NCBI GenBank assembly: GCA_020724325.1
Contig: DYHC01000113.1
Location: 1-6,621 of the forward strand
Direction of reading: 5' to 3'
Source of the DNA: Melioribacter roseus
GTDB taxonomy: Bacteria > Bacteroidota > Ignavibacteria > Ignavibacteriales > Melioribacteraceae
Length of the DNA stretch: 6,621 bases
Shown one piece after another: positions 1-6,354 of the stretch. Under the pieces are notes generated by a model. It saw nothing but the letters and a program-made list of their open reading frames with translations, ran no database searches and was not told the origin of the DNA. Position numbers and translations under genes: made by a program. The stretch's first letter is position 1. Each line of letters begins with the position of its first letter.

Positions 1-750
1 AACTTCGTAGTTAGTATTTGTACGAATAACCTGGTATGCTTTTCTTGTTGGAATACAAACGATCTCGAGTATCTGCATATTCAAAGAATCCTTTACATTC
101 TTCGGAGTATCGCAGCTTATTATTTTCCCTTTATCCATAAGAGCAACTCTATTGCACCTTTCTGCTTCATCCAAATACGGAGTCGACATAAAAATTGTGA
201 TTCCTTCTTTCAAAAGGTTCGAAAGAATTTTCCAAAAATCTCTTCTAGAAACTGGGTCAACACCCGTTGTTGGCTCGTCGAGGAAAATTATTTGTGGTTT
301 GTGAATAAGCGTGCATGCGAGCGCCAATTTTTGTTTCATTCCACCTGATAATTTATCAGCAAGCCGGTCCCTGAAGGGAGTAAGTCGTGTAAATTCAAGT
401 AACTCATCCCTTCTTTTTTGAAAATTCTCAACTCCGTGGATATCTGCAAAGAATTCTATATTTTCATCAATTGTGAGGTCACCGTACAAAGAAAATTTCT
501 GTGAGAGATAGCCGATCTCATCTTTTATTAAATTTTTTTGAGTTAATAAATTATATCCTAGGACCTCTGCAGTTCCGAAGTCTGGATTTAATAATCCTAC
601 CAACATTCTGATTGTTGTTGTTTTTCCGGCTCCATCAGGTCCAACTAAACCGAACATTTCACCTTTACCTACTGAGTAACTAACGCCATTAACGGCTGAT
701 ACTTCCCCATAGCTTTTATGAAGATCGTTTATATTTATTACAGTATTCAT
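1..750 (-). CDS. ABC-2 type exporter ATP-binding protein, YbhF-like (C-terminus cut off by window edge)
   Basis: This is the nucleotide-binding subunit of an ABC exporter. It would hydrolyse ATP on the cytoplasmic side to drive efflux through ABC-2 permeases not seen here. Reading the minus strand gives 250 residues, open to the window edge. Visible motifs are Walker A GPDGAGKTT (37-45), Q-loop Q84, signature LSGGM (134-138), Walker B IIFLDE (154-159) and D-loop GVD (163-165). The switch region reads STPYLDEAERC (189-199), so Pro191 stands where most ABC ATPases have the H-loop His. The GPDGAGKTT form and the DEAERC segment resemble the N-terminal half of E. coli YbhF. YbhF is a double ATPase, so this protein could be one unit of about 310 residues or a tandem of about 580. 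The start at 750 lies 15 bp past the adaptor stop. An in-frame ATG at 762 is possible, but its AAAGG would abut the codon with no spacer. Family is certain; the substrate is unknown. Confidence 0.93.
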   Translation of the reverse strand, partial: MNTVININDLHKSYGEVSAVNGVSYSVGKGEMFGLVGPDGAGKTTTIRMLVGLLNPDFGTAEVLGYNLLTQKNLIKDEIGYLSQKFSLYGDLTIDENIEFFADIHGVENFQKRRDELLEFTRLTPFRDRLADKLSGGMKQKLALACTLIHKPQIIFLDEPTTGVDPVSRRDFWKILSNLLKEGITIFMSTPYLDEAERCNRVALMDKGKIISCDTPKNVKDSLNMQILEIVCIPTRKAYQVIRTNTNYEV

Positions 751-765
751 TCTATTAATCATCCT

Positions 766-1731
766 TTATAAAATAACTTTTGCATCTGCTGGCATGCCGG
801 GCTTTAAATCAAAATTATTATTCGGAATTTCTATCTTTACAGCAAAGACTAATTTTGTTCTTTCATCTTTTGTTTGGATATTTTTTGGTGTGAATTCAGC
901 TTCAGGAGAAATGAAAATTACTTTACCGGTATATTTATTTTTAGGGTAAGTATCGATTGTTATTTCGGCGGTTTGACCTAATTTAATTTTACCAAGCTCT
1001 ACTTCGGAAACATATATCACCATGTTAACAGTAGATAAATTTGATATTTTAACTAGCGAAGACATTGGAGAGACGGTTTCGCCAATTTCTACAAATTGTT
1101 TAACTACAATACCGTCAATAGGTGAAACGACGTAACTATCGCGAATGTTCTTTTTTAATTGTTTAACCGCCGCTTTCGATTTTTTCAGATTTGCTTTAGC
1201 TTGCTCGATTTCTTCAGGTCTGAATATTTTTTTTACTTTTTCATAATTTTCGGTTGCAGAAACAAGCTGAGCAGTTGCAATTTGATATCGTGCTGACATC
1301 TCTTCAAATTGTTTTTGTGTAATCGATTTACTTTCCCAAAGTTTCTGATATCTTTCAAAGTCTGCTTTCGAAAGTTGAAAGTTTGTTTCTGATTGCTTTT
1401 TTGCTTCTTCGGCTTGTTTAACATCTTCTTTACGGGCACCTTTGAGCATCAAACTTAATTGTGCGTTTGAAATTTCCTCTGCCGCCACAGCTTGTTCTAG
1501 TTGATAGAGAAGTGATTCATTATCAATCACAAGAATTGTATCGCCCGGATTAACTTTTTTCCCTTCGTCAACTAAAATTGTTTTTATCTCACCCATATTT
1601 TTTGAACTTATGGTTATGTTGGTAGATTCTATGGTTCCGGTAGCTTCAAGTGTGTTATTACCATCATTACCGCTGCAAGCAGATAATGTTACTAATAAAA
1701 TCAGCGAAGAAATGATTTTAATTGTTTTCAT
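766..1731 (-). CDS. HlyD/YbhG-type membrane fusion (periplasmic adaptor) lipoprotein
   Basis: This is the periplasmic adaptor of an efflux pump, expected to link the ABC exporter to the outer membrane or an outer-membrane channel. The N-terminus is a lipoprotein signal: basic residues, hydrophobic stretch 6-16, then lipobox LSAC with lipidated Cys19. After it come the first half of a lipoyl-like domain (about 28-75, including GEIKTILVDEGKKVNPGD), a long Lys/Glu/Gln-rich coiled-coil hairpin (about 76-197), the second lipoyl half (SPIDGIVVKQFVEIGE, 203-218) and a beta-barrel segment (about 232-321) ending GMPADAKVIL. The stretch FTPKNIQTKDERTKLVF (280-296) is typical of the YbhG branch. At 321 residues it is full length. 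The ATG at 1731 has AAAAGGA a few bases upstream and gives a complete signal peptide. The start overlaps the end of the TetR gene by 14 bp, and the ATPase follows 15 bp after the stop, so the three genes are co-transcribed. The cargo cannot be read from the sequence. Confidence 0.93.
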   Translation of the reverse strand: MKTIKIISSLILLVTLSACSGNDGNNTLEATGTIESTNITISSKNMGEIKTILVDEGKKVNPGDTILVIDNESLLYQLEQAVAAEEISNAQLSLMLKGARKEDVKQAEEAKKQSETNFQLSKADFERYQKLWESKSITQKQFEEMSARYQIATAQLVSATENYEKVKKIFRPEEIEQAKANLKKSKAAVKQLKKNIRDSYVVSPIDGIVVKQFVEIGETVSPMSSLVKISNLSTVNMVIYVSEVELGKIKLGQTAEITIDTYPKNKYTGKVIFISPEAEFTPKNIQTKDERTKLVFAVKIEIPNNNFDLKPGMPADAKVIL

Positions 1732-2332
1732 TTTTCATCCTTTTATTTATTGCTAAAAATTTTTTCCCTTTCTCGGTTAGAATTCCTCCAATCATAATTT
1801 TAAAGGCTGTTACTGCTGCTTCAGCAATTGAGAAGTTATTATTTAGAATAAACTCCGGATTGACAACCGATCTTACTGAAGCAACCAGCATATTCATTAC
1901 AATCGGTGTAGGATATTCAAGAAACAAGCCTTCTTTTTTACCCTGATCGATTACTTTTGTAATATTTCCAAACATCATCTCGGTTCTGAACTTATCAATC
2001 TCGTTCCACAGTAATGGAAAGTGCCTCTCCATTTCTTCAAACATTTTGGGACTGATTCTAATAGATGTTTTTGCAAGTATTTTTACCAGGTCTTCAAGTT
2101 TTTCAATTGCATTTTTATCGCTGCCTAAGACCGGAACTATTTTGCCTTTCATTGTATTCATAAAGTGTTTAGCAATAGCCGCAATAAGCACCTCCTTTGA
2201 AGGGAAAAACTTATAGATAGTTTTTTTACTCATTTTTAATTCGGCGGCTATATCGTCCATGGTTGTTTTATAAAACCCTTCCCTGAAAAATTTTTCTTCC
2301 CCAAGCTCAATAATTTTATTCTTCTCTTTCAT
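1718..2332 (-). CDS. TetR-family transcriptional repressor of the efflux operon
   Basis: This is a 204-residue one-component regulator, the usual TetR length. The N-terminal DNA-binding domain (about 5-52) contains the helix-turn-helix TTMDDIAAELKMSKKTIYKFF (23-43) in the classic form, followed by FPSKEVL. The remainder is a helical ligand-binding and dimerisation domain (about 55-195), too divergent to predict a ligand. The start ATG at 2332 is preceded by AAAGGA with a 3-4 base spacer. The end overlaps the adaptor start by 14 bp, which suggests translational coupling. Position at the head of an HlyD-ABC efflux operon matches E. coli CecR (YbiH), which heads ybhGFSR. An inverted repeat covering the -10 of its own promoter suggests autorepression relieved by a ligand, probably a compound the pump exports. 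Family is clear; orthology to CecR is inferred from context only. Confidence 0.93.
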   Translation of the reverse strand: MKEKNKIIELGEEKFFREGFYKTTMDDIAAELKMSKKTIYKFFPSKEVLIAAIAKHFMNTMKGKIVPVLGSDKNAIEKLEDLVKILAKTSIRISPKMFEEMERHFPLLWNEIDKFRTEMMFGNITKVIDQGKKEGLFLEYPTPIVMNMLVASVRSVVNPEFILNNNFSIAEAAVTAFKIMIGGILTEKGKKFLAINKRMKNENN

Positions 2333-2364
2333 AAATCCTTTCAGAAACTAATTTGGTATTCTTG

Positions 2365-2382
2365 GTTTCCAACATACGAAAC
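2365..2382. promoter_or_regulatory. Candidate TetR operator overlapping the -10 box
   Basis: GTTTCCAACATACGAAAC is an inverted repeat with 5 bp arms (GTTTC/GAAAC) and an 8 bp centre, a size typical of TetR-family operators. It contains the -10 hexamer of the TetR promoter, so a bound dimer would block RNA polymerase. A further GGAAAC (2383-2388) directly follows and pairs with GTTTCC at 2365-2370 as an alternative 6 bp arm. Assignment to the adjacent TetR protein is inference. Confidence 0.5.
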
Positions 2383-2399
2383 GGAAACTTGTTTGTCAA
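2371..2399 (-). promoter_or_regulatory. Sigma70-like promoter of the TetR-adaptor-ABC operon
   Basis: On the minus strand a perfect TTGACA (-35, 2394-2399) is followed after exactly 17 bp by TATGTT (-10, 2371-2376; four of six consensus bases). Transcription would start near 2364, giving a leader of about 32 nt that includes the AAAGGA ribosome site. A short palindrome, ACTTG-TTTGT-CAAGT (2387-2401), covers the -35 box and could be an additional protein site. No mapped transcription start supports this; it rests on box match, spacing and position. Confidence 0.65.
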
Positions 2400-2414
2400 G
2401 TAATAGTTTTTATC

Positions 2415-2437
2415 GTTTCCAACATATTGCTATGTTG
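2415..2437. repeat. Second GTTTCCAACATA element running into an 18 bp palindrome
   Basis: The 12-mer GTTTCCAACATA seen at 2365-2376 recurs exactly at 2415-2426, with starts 50 bp apart, close to five helical turns. The second copy continues into CAACATA-TTGC-TATGTTG (2420-2437), a perfect inverted repeat with 7 bp arms and a 4 bp centre. It is not followed by a T-run on either strand, so it is not an obvious terminator. It could be a second operator that allows looping or lets a regulator act on the divergent kinase unit. Confidence 0.45.
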
Positions 2438-2499
2438 ATTGCGCCGGTTTTGTCTTCGCTTGCTCATACCCACAATTAAAACATACTACCATTATTATT

Positions 2500-2505
2500 A
2501 AGGAG
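2500..2505 (+). promoter_or_regulatory. AAGGAG Shine-Dalgarno without an obvious long gene
   Basis: A full AAGGAG lies 68 bp upstream of the kinase GTG, too far to serve it directly. It is 7 nt before a GTG at 2513 that opens a 19-codon frame, and 5 nt before a GTG at 2511 that would encode only three residues. It is the only strong ribosome site upstream of the kinase. Confidence 0.5.
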
Positions 2506-2512
2506 TTGTTGT

Positions 2513-2572
2513 GTGCTGGTAATCATAATTGTTTGTGACTTACAATCCCGTTTTATTATATTGTTTATATAA
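2513..2572 (+). CDS. Possible 19-residue hydrophobic leader peptide ahead of the sensor kinase
   Basis: Starting at GTG 2513, seven bases after AAGGAG, the frame encodes MLVIIIVCDLQSRFILLFI and stops at TAA 2570-2572. That stop directly abuts the kinase GTG in the same frame, with no spacer. The kinase has no Shine-Dalgarno of its own, so ribosomes ending the leader could restart on the next codon. The peptide is rich in Ile, Leu and Phe and resembles no family known to me. Alternatives: the frame is chance and the kinase message is leaderless, or it is a remnant of a longer kinase N-terminus cut by the stop. The second is less likely because the kinase already has a normal first membrane segment. 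Confidence 0.3.
   Translation: MLVIIIVCDLQSRFIILFI
2533..2562 (+). promoter_or_regulatory. Weak candidate promoter for a near-leaderless kinase transcript
   Basis: TTGTGA (2533-2538) and TATATT (2557-2562) are separated by 18 bp and match the sigma70 consensus in four and five of six bases. Initiation would fall at about 2569-2570, only a few bases before the kinase GTG, giving an essentially leaderless mRNA. This reading competes with the leader-peptide model for the same bases. The sequence is very AT-rich, so chance matches are likely. Confidence 0.25.
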
Positions 2573-5536
2573 GTGAAAAACCTGGACAAAAAACATTTCA
2601 ACAAACTTCTTAACAAGCCCTTTTTAACATTACTAATACTCTACATATCTATTACAGCTCTGTTATTGATTGTTGGGCTTTACTACTATGGTGTTCAGAA
2701 GGAAAAAATTGTAAATGATCGATTCGCACATTTAGGATCGATAGCAAAATTCAGATTGCAGCAGATTGAAGACTGGCTGAAAGAAAAATACATAGATCTC
2801 GAAATTCTCAGGGTTAGTTCGCCCTTAAACGCCGCTGTTTTAAGAAACGTGCGCACGTCAGAAAATTTTCCGGCAGAAATTGAAGGCTGGCTCCGTTTGG
2901 TAAAAAGTTATTATGGCTACGATGATATTATGCTTTATAACAAAAATTTCGTTTACAGTCTATCAAACAGCCAAAAGAATATTTCACAGATTGATTCGCT
3001 CTTGTGTAAGACCGCTTTAGAATCAGATATGGTTCAATTTTCAGACACACATGAAAAAACCTCGGCGCCGGAAGAAATAAAATTCTACGTTCCGCTAAAA
3101 GATCAATCTCGTCTGGAAAACGGCAGTGTATTAATTTTAATGCTTAAGGCAAAAAGATATTTCGAGCCCGTTTTAGGATACAATATTAATGAATCGCCAA
3201 CCACTGAATCTCTGCTATTAAAACCTTTTGGTGATGGTGTAATTTATCTAAACACTCCCAGGTTTGCCGATATAATCCGCGATTCCGGTTTAGTAAGTAC
3301 CAAGAAAGCTCTCCTCGAAACAAAAATGATTGAAGGCAGAAGAGGATTTGCCGAGGGAATTGATTATAAAGATGATGGCGTAATTGCTGTTATTCAAAAA
3401 ATTCCCTCTACTGTATGGTACCTATTTACGAAAATAGATAAATCGGAGTTCTATGAACCGGTAACTACGCTTGCCAGAATTGTATTTTTGACTTTAATAT
3501 CAGCGGACTTACTATTTGCTTTCGTCCTCATTTTTATCTGGCGCAAAAGCATTGTTACGAATTATAGGAAAATCTATTCTGCAGAAACTGAAAAATTCAA
3601 AATGGAAAAACGTTTTGAGTCCCTTGTTAACGGCGTGAAGGATATGGCAATTTTTATATTGAATGCAGATGGAAATATAATTTCGTGGAACGATGGTGCT
3701 GAAAAAATAGAAGGTTATACATCAATGGAGATTATTGGCAAACATTATTCAGTATTCTATCCAAATGATGAAAAACTTAAAAACTACCCGGCAGTAAATC
3801 TAAAGGAAGCAATCGAGAAAGAAGGCGTGGAGAATGAAGGATGGAGAGTAAAAAAAGATGGAACTCCCTTCTGGGCTAACTCGGTTATTACACCACTCAA
3901 AGATGAGCACGGCAAAGTTTATGGATTTTTAAATATTACGCGGGACTTAACAGAGAAAAAGAAAGATGAAGAGGCAATTAGAAACTCCAGAGATTTTTAC
4001 CTGAAACTACTTGACGATTTTCCTAACCCGGTTTGGCGTTCGGGATTGGATGGAAAGTTCAATTACTTTAACAAAGCGTGGCTCAATTTTACCGGAAGAA
4101 CTTATGAGCTTGAATTGAATGACGGCTGGATATCTGGCATACATCCGGAAGATCAAAATAAAATTGTAAACGAATACTATGCCGCCTTTCAGCAACGGAA
4201 AGAATTTAAGCTTGAATTCCGCTTAAAGAATGCAAAGGGTGAATACCGGTGGTTTGTTGATTTTGGTATGCCGTACTACGATTTCAAAGGAGAGTTCGCC
4301 GGCTACCTCGGTTCATGCTATGATATCAACGATAGAATTAAATATGAAGAGACTATAAATACCCTTCTAAGAATTATAGAAAAACTCTACTCTTCGCTGG
4401 AAATAGACCAAATATTGGATTCATTAGTTACGGAAAGTATCCAATTAACCGATGCTGCAAGCGGTTTTGCGTGCATAAAAAGCGAAGAAACCTACAATAC
4501 CAAGAGATACTATAACAACGACCACTGGGAATACTTAGAAAAAGTATATACTCCCGTTGATCAAGTAATACAAAAATTTTTATTAACAAGGAACAGTTAT
4601 ATTTCCAATGATCCGGAAAGTGAAACTTCTTTTGATAAAGAGCTTATAAACAAATACGGAGTTAAACAGCTGCTTTCAACTCCGCTGTTCGGAACGGATG
4701 GTGAATTGATTGGCTTTTTTGAAATTCACAATAAGAGAACAAACAATTTCAACAGCGACGATAGTAATTTGCTGCGCGCCGTAGCCAAGAATGCTTCCAT
4801 CGCAATTACAAAATCCCTCAACTACGAAAAATTACACATCGCCGAAACTCAGCTGCGTAATTCTGAAGCCGGGTTAAGAAAACTTGCTGCACAAATACAA
4901 TATGCACGCGAAGCCGAGCGGCAGCGCATTGCAAGAGAAGTCCATGATGAACTGGGACAGCTTTTTACAGGAATTAATTTAAATATCTCCCTTTTGACTG
5001 AACTCTTTGAACTTGATAACAAACCCAGCGTGGAAGAGATACTTAACGAACTCCATTCTGTACAAGAGTTTGTTAACAAGGGAATTCAAATTGTTAGAGA
5101 TATTTCCGGAAGCTTGCGTTCATACGTCCTCGATCATCTTGGACTAATACCGGCGGTTCAGGAATATTGCAGAGAAATTGAGAGGATAAGCAATGTTAAA
5201 TGCGATTTTGAATCAGTGATTGAATCGATCAACCTCAAGGATGAAAAAAATGTTGCACTCTTCCGAATAATCCAGGAAGCATTAACAAATGTTGTGCGGC
5301 ATGCCGAAGCTACAATAATTAATGTAAAAATATTGCGGCACGAAAATAATCTTAAGATTATAATTTCCGATAACGGTATGGGAATAGCTCCGGATCAGCA
5401 GACCCGAACAGATTCTATGGGTATATTAGGAATGAAAGAGAGAGCTATTTTCCTTGGCGGCAAATTGGTAATTGACAGCGTTCCGCAAAAAGGAACAAAA
5501 ATTGTTCTTTTAATTCCGATCGATCGACAACATTAA
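2573..5536 (+). CDS. Membrane sensor histidine kinase, periplasmic sensor-PAS-PAS-GAF-HisKA_3-HATPase
   Basis: This is the sensor of a two-component system: it autophosphorylates on His and passes the phosphate to a regulator, probably the one encoded 13 bp downstream. In order: membrane segment 1 (about 17-39), a periplasmic sensor of about 260 residues (Cache-like by layout, ligand unknown), membrane segment 2 (about 303-323, with Asp312 inside it), a linker helix, PAS 1 (about 347-461, with KKDGTPFWANSVITPL), PAS 2 (about 470-588, with GEYRWFVDFGMP), GAF (about 596-750), a coiled coil, then the kinase core. The dimerisation domain has ERQRIAREVHDELGQ with phospho-acceptor His791, the HisKA_3 type of NarX, NreB and DegS. 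The ATPase domain has the N-box EALTNVVRHA (Asn906), DNGMG (933-937) and GILGMKERA (950-958). All catalytic motifs are intact. The GTG start follows an in-frame TAA immediately and has no Shine-Dalgarno, but gives a sensible basic N-terminus. No Cys/His cluster for heme or Fe-S binding was recognised. Confidence 0.95.
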   Translation: MKNLDKKHFNKLLNKPFLTLLILYISITALLLIVGLYYYGVQKEKIVNDRFAHLGSIAKFRLQQIEDWLKEKYIDLEILRVSSPLNAAVLRNVRTSENFPAEIEGWLRLVKSYYGYDDIMLYNKNFVYSLSNSQKNISQIDSLLCKTALESDMVQFSDTHEKTSAPEEIKFYVPLKDQSRLENGSVLILMLKAKRYFEPVLGYNINESPTTESLLLKPFGDGVIYLNTPRFADIIRDSGLVSTKKALLETKMIEGRRGFAEGIDYKDDGVIAVIQKIPSTVWYLFTKIDKSEFYEPVTTLARIVFLTLISADLLFAFVLIFIWRKSIVTNYRKIYSAETEKFKMEKRFESLVNGVKDMAIFILNADGNIISWNDGAEKIEGYTSMEIIGKHYSVFYPNDEKLKNYPAVNLKEAIEKEGVENEGWRVKKDGTPFWANSVITPLKDEHGKVYGFLNITRDLTEKKKDEEAIRNSRDFYLKLLDDFPNPVWRSGLDGKFNYFNKAWLNFTGRTYELELNDGWISGIHPEDQNKIVNEYYAAFQQRKEFKLEFRLKNAKGEYRWFVDFGMPYYDFKGEFAGYLGSCYDINDRIKYEETINTLLRIIEKLYSSLEIDQILDSLVTESIQLTDAASGFACIKSEETYNTKRYYNNDHWEYLEKVYTPVDQVIQKFLLTRNSYISNDPESETSFDKELINKYGVKQLLSTPLFGTDGELIGFFEIHNKRTNNFNSDDSNLLRAVAKNASIAITKSLNYEKLHIAETQLRNSEAGLRKLAAQIQYAREAERQRIAREVHDELGQLFTGINLNISLLTELFELDNKPSVEEILNELHSVQEFVNKGIQIVRDISGSLRSYVLDHLGLIPAVQEYCREIERISNVKCDFESVIESINLKDEKNVALFRIIQEALTNVVRHAEATIINVKILRHENNLKIIISDNGMGIAPDQQTRTDSMGILGMKERAIFLGGKLVIDSVPQKGTKIVLLIPIDRQH

Positions 5537-5549
5537 AAAAGGAGTAAAG

Positions 5550-6185
5550 GTGAACATCGCAATAACCGATGACCACGATATTATAAGGGAAGGTCTAAAA
5601 AAAGTTTTAACCAAACAAAGCGACTTACAAATAATAGCTGAAGCATCAACTATTGGAGAGCTTGAAAAAATACTTGAAGAAAAAAAGATTGACTTATTGA
5701 TGCTTGATATCTCTCTGCCAGATAAAAGCGGACTCGATTTTGTCAAAGACCTAAAACTCCGTTACCCTGATATTAAAGTATTGATCTTCAGCATCTACCC
5801 TGAAGGAAAATTTGCCAGGAGAGCAATAAATATGGGCGCCGATGGATATTTGAGTAAAAGTTCAAAACCGGGTGAAATAATAAATGCAATAAGAAAAATT
5901 GAGCGCGGAGGAAAATATCTAAAACCCGAAATCATAGAAGACCTGATTTTCCGCCCCAATCGATCTGTGGGAGAGTCCGCACACGAAATTTTATCGAATA
6001 GAGAATTTGAGGTGTTAAGACTTTTAGCTAAAGGGAACAAAATAATAGAAATAGCAGAATCGCTATGTTTAAGCGTAAATACAATCGCATCATACAAAAC
6101 CCGTATTCAGGAAAAACTTAATCTAAAATCCACCGCTGAATTAATTCGTTATGCAATAGATAACGATTTAATCGAAAAATACTAA
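5550..6185 (+). CDS. NarL/FixJ-family response regulator (receiver + LuxR-type HTH)
   Basis: This 211-residue transcription factor is probably phosphorylated by the upstream kinase. The receiver domain (about 1-118) has the acidic pair Asp7-Asp8, phospho-acceptor Asp53 (in LLMLDISLPDKSG), switch Ser81 and Lys103. A linker leads to the LuxR/GerE helix-turn-helix (about 145-207), with LSNREFEVLRLLAKG, the IAESLCLSVNTIASYKTRI recognition region and KLNLKSTAELIRYA. Length and layout are standard for NarL, NreC and DegU relatives, the usual partners of HisKA_3 kinases. The GTG start is set by AAGGAG at 5539-5544 with a 5 nt spacer. Only 13 bp separate it from the kinase stop, so the two form an operon. 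No terminator is visible after it. Target genes are unknown. Confidence 0.95.
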   Translation: MNIAITDDHDIIREGLKKVLTKQSDLQIIAEASTIGELEKILEEKKIDLLMLDISLPDKSGLDFVKDLKLRYPDIKVLIFSIYPEGKFARRAINMGADGYLSKSSKPGEIINAIRKIERGGKYLKPEIIEDLIFRPNRSVGESAHEILSNREFEVLRLLAKGNKIIEIAESLCLSVNTIASYKTRIQEKLNLKSTAELIRYAIDNDLIEKY

Positions 6186-6354
6186 TCTAAATTGACTGCC
6201 AGAGTTAAATTCATCCTACAAATAGAGCGTTTAATCAACCCTTCTCGTCTTTTTCTTGTAGTAAAAACGACCACACTATTTTTACACAAAGGACTGCATA
6301 CAAGTTAACCGCCCGCAGTTAATTTAGTAGCAGAAAATAACACAAAAAATAATA
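6186..6354. other. Intergenic region before the third signalling gene, with a 7 bp-arm inverted repeat
   Basis: These 169 bp contain GTAAAAA (6261-6267) and TTTTTAC (6279-6285), an AT-rich inverted repeat with an 11 nt centre and no following T-run, so not a convincing terminator. TTGACT (6192-6197) with TACAAA (6217-6222) is a weak promoter candidate with 19 bp spacing. AGTTAA occurs at 6303 and 6317, probably by chance. No clear Shine-Dalgarno precedes the next gene. Confidence 0.6.

Larger units (their letters stand above)
2333..2572. other. Divergent intergenic region between efflux operon and two-component operon
   Basis: These 240 bp separate the TetR gene (leftward) from the sensor kinase (rightward). 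They contain the TetR promoter and operator, the second GTTTCCAACATA/palindrome element, and on the kinase side a strong AAGGAG site with a possible leader ORF. Between about 2438 and 2495 no convincing promoter boxes or repeats were found, and no RNA gene is apparent. Confidence 0.85.

Noticed and set aside
760..762. Alternative ATG for the ABC ATPase that would add four residues.
   Set aside because: The AAAGG would abut this codon with no spacer, and the protein from 750 already starts at the usual distance from Walker A; it remains possible.
1722..1946. A 74-codon plus-strand frame rich in Phe and Ile, resembling a membrane peptide.
   Set aside because: It is antisense to the C-terminal part of the TetR gene; the hydrophobic look comes from complementing Lys/Glu-rich codons.
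2420..2437. The palindrome considered as a bidirectional terminator.
   Set aside because: The 7 bp stem is AT-rich, has no flanking T-run, and lies between divergent starts where no transcript needs to end.
2511..2522. A three-codon frame (GTG TGC TGG TAA) using the same AAGGAG.
   Set aside because: It is too short to judge; the 19-codon frame at 2513 has better spacing and ends at the kinase start.
4849..5079. A Ser-rich minus-strand open frame opposite the kinase His-box region.
   Set aside because: It is the complement of the conserved HisKA_3 coding sequence and has low-complexity composition typical of antisense frames.
5795..6097. A 100-codon open frame on the minus strand opposite the response regulator.
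   Set aside because: It lies wholly inside a well-supported NarL-type gene, lacks a ribosome site and shows no recognisable domain; it is a shadow of the real frame.
6303..6322. Two AGTTAA motifs 14 bp apart, with partial inverted symmetry around CGCCCGCA.
   Set aside because: The match is only 6 bp in AT-rich DNA, with no link to promoter boxes or a known site type.
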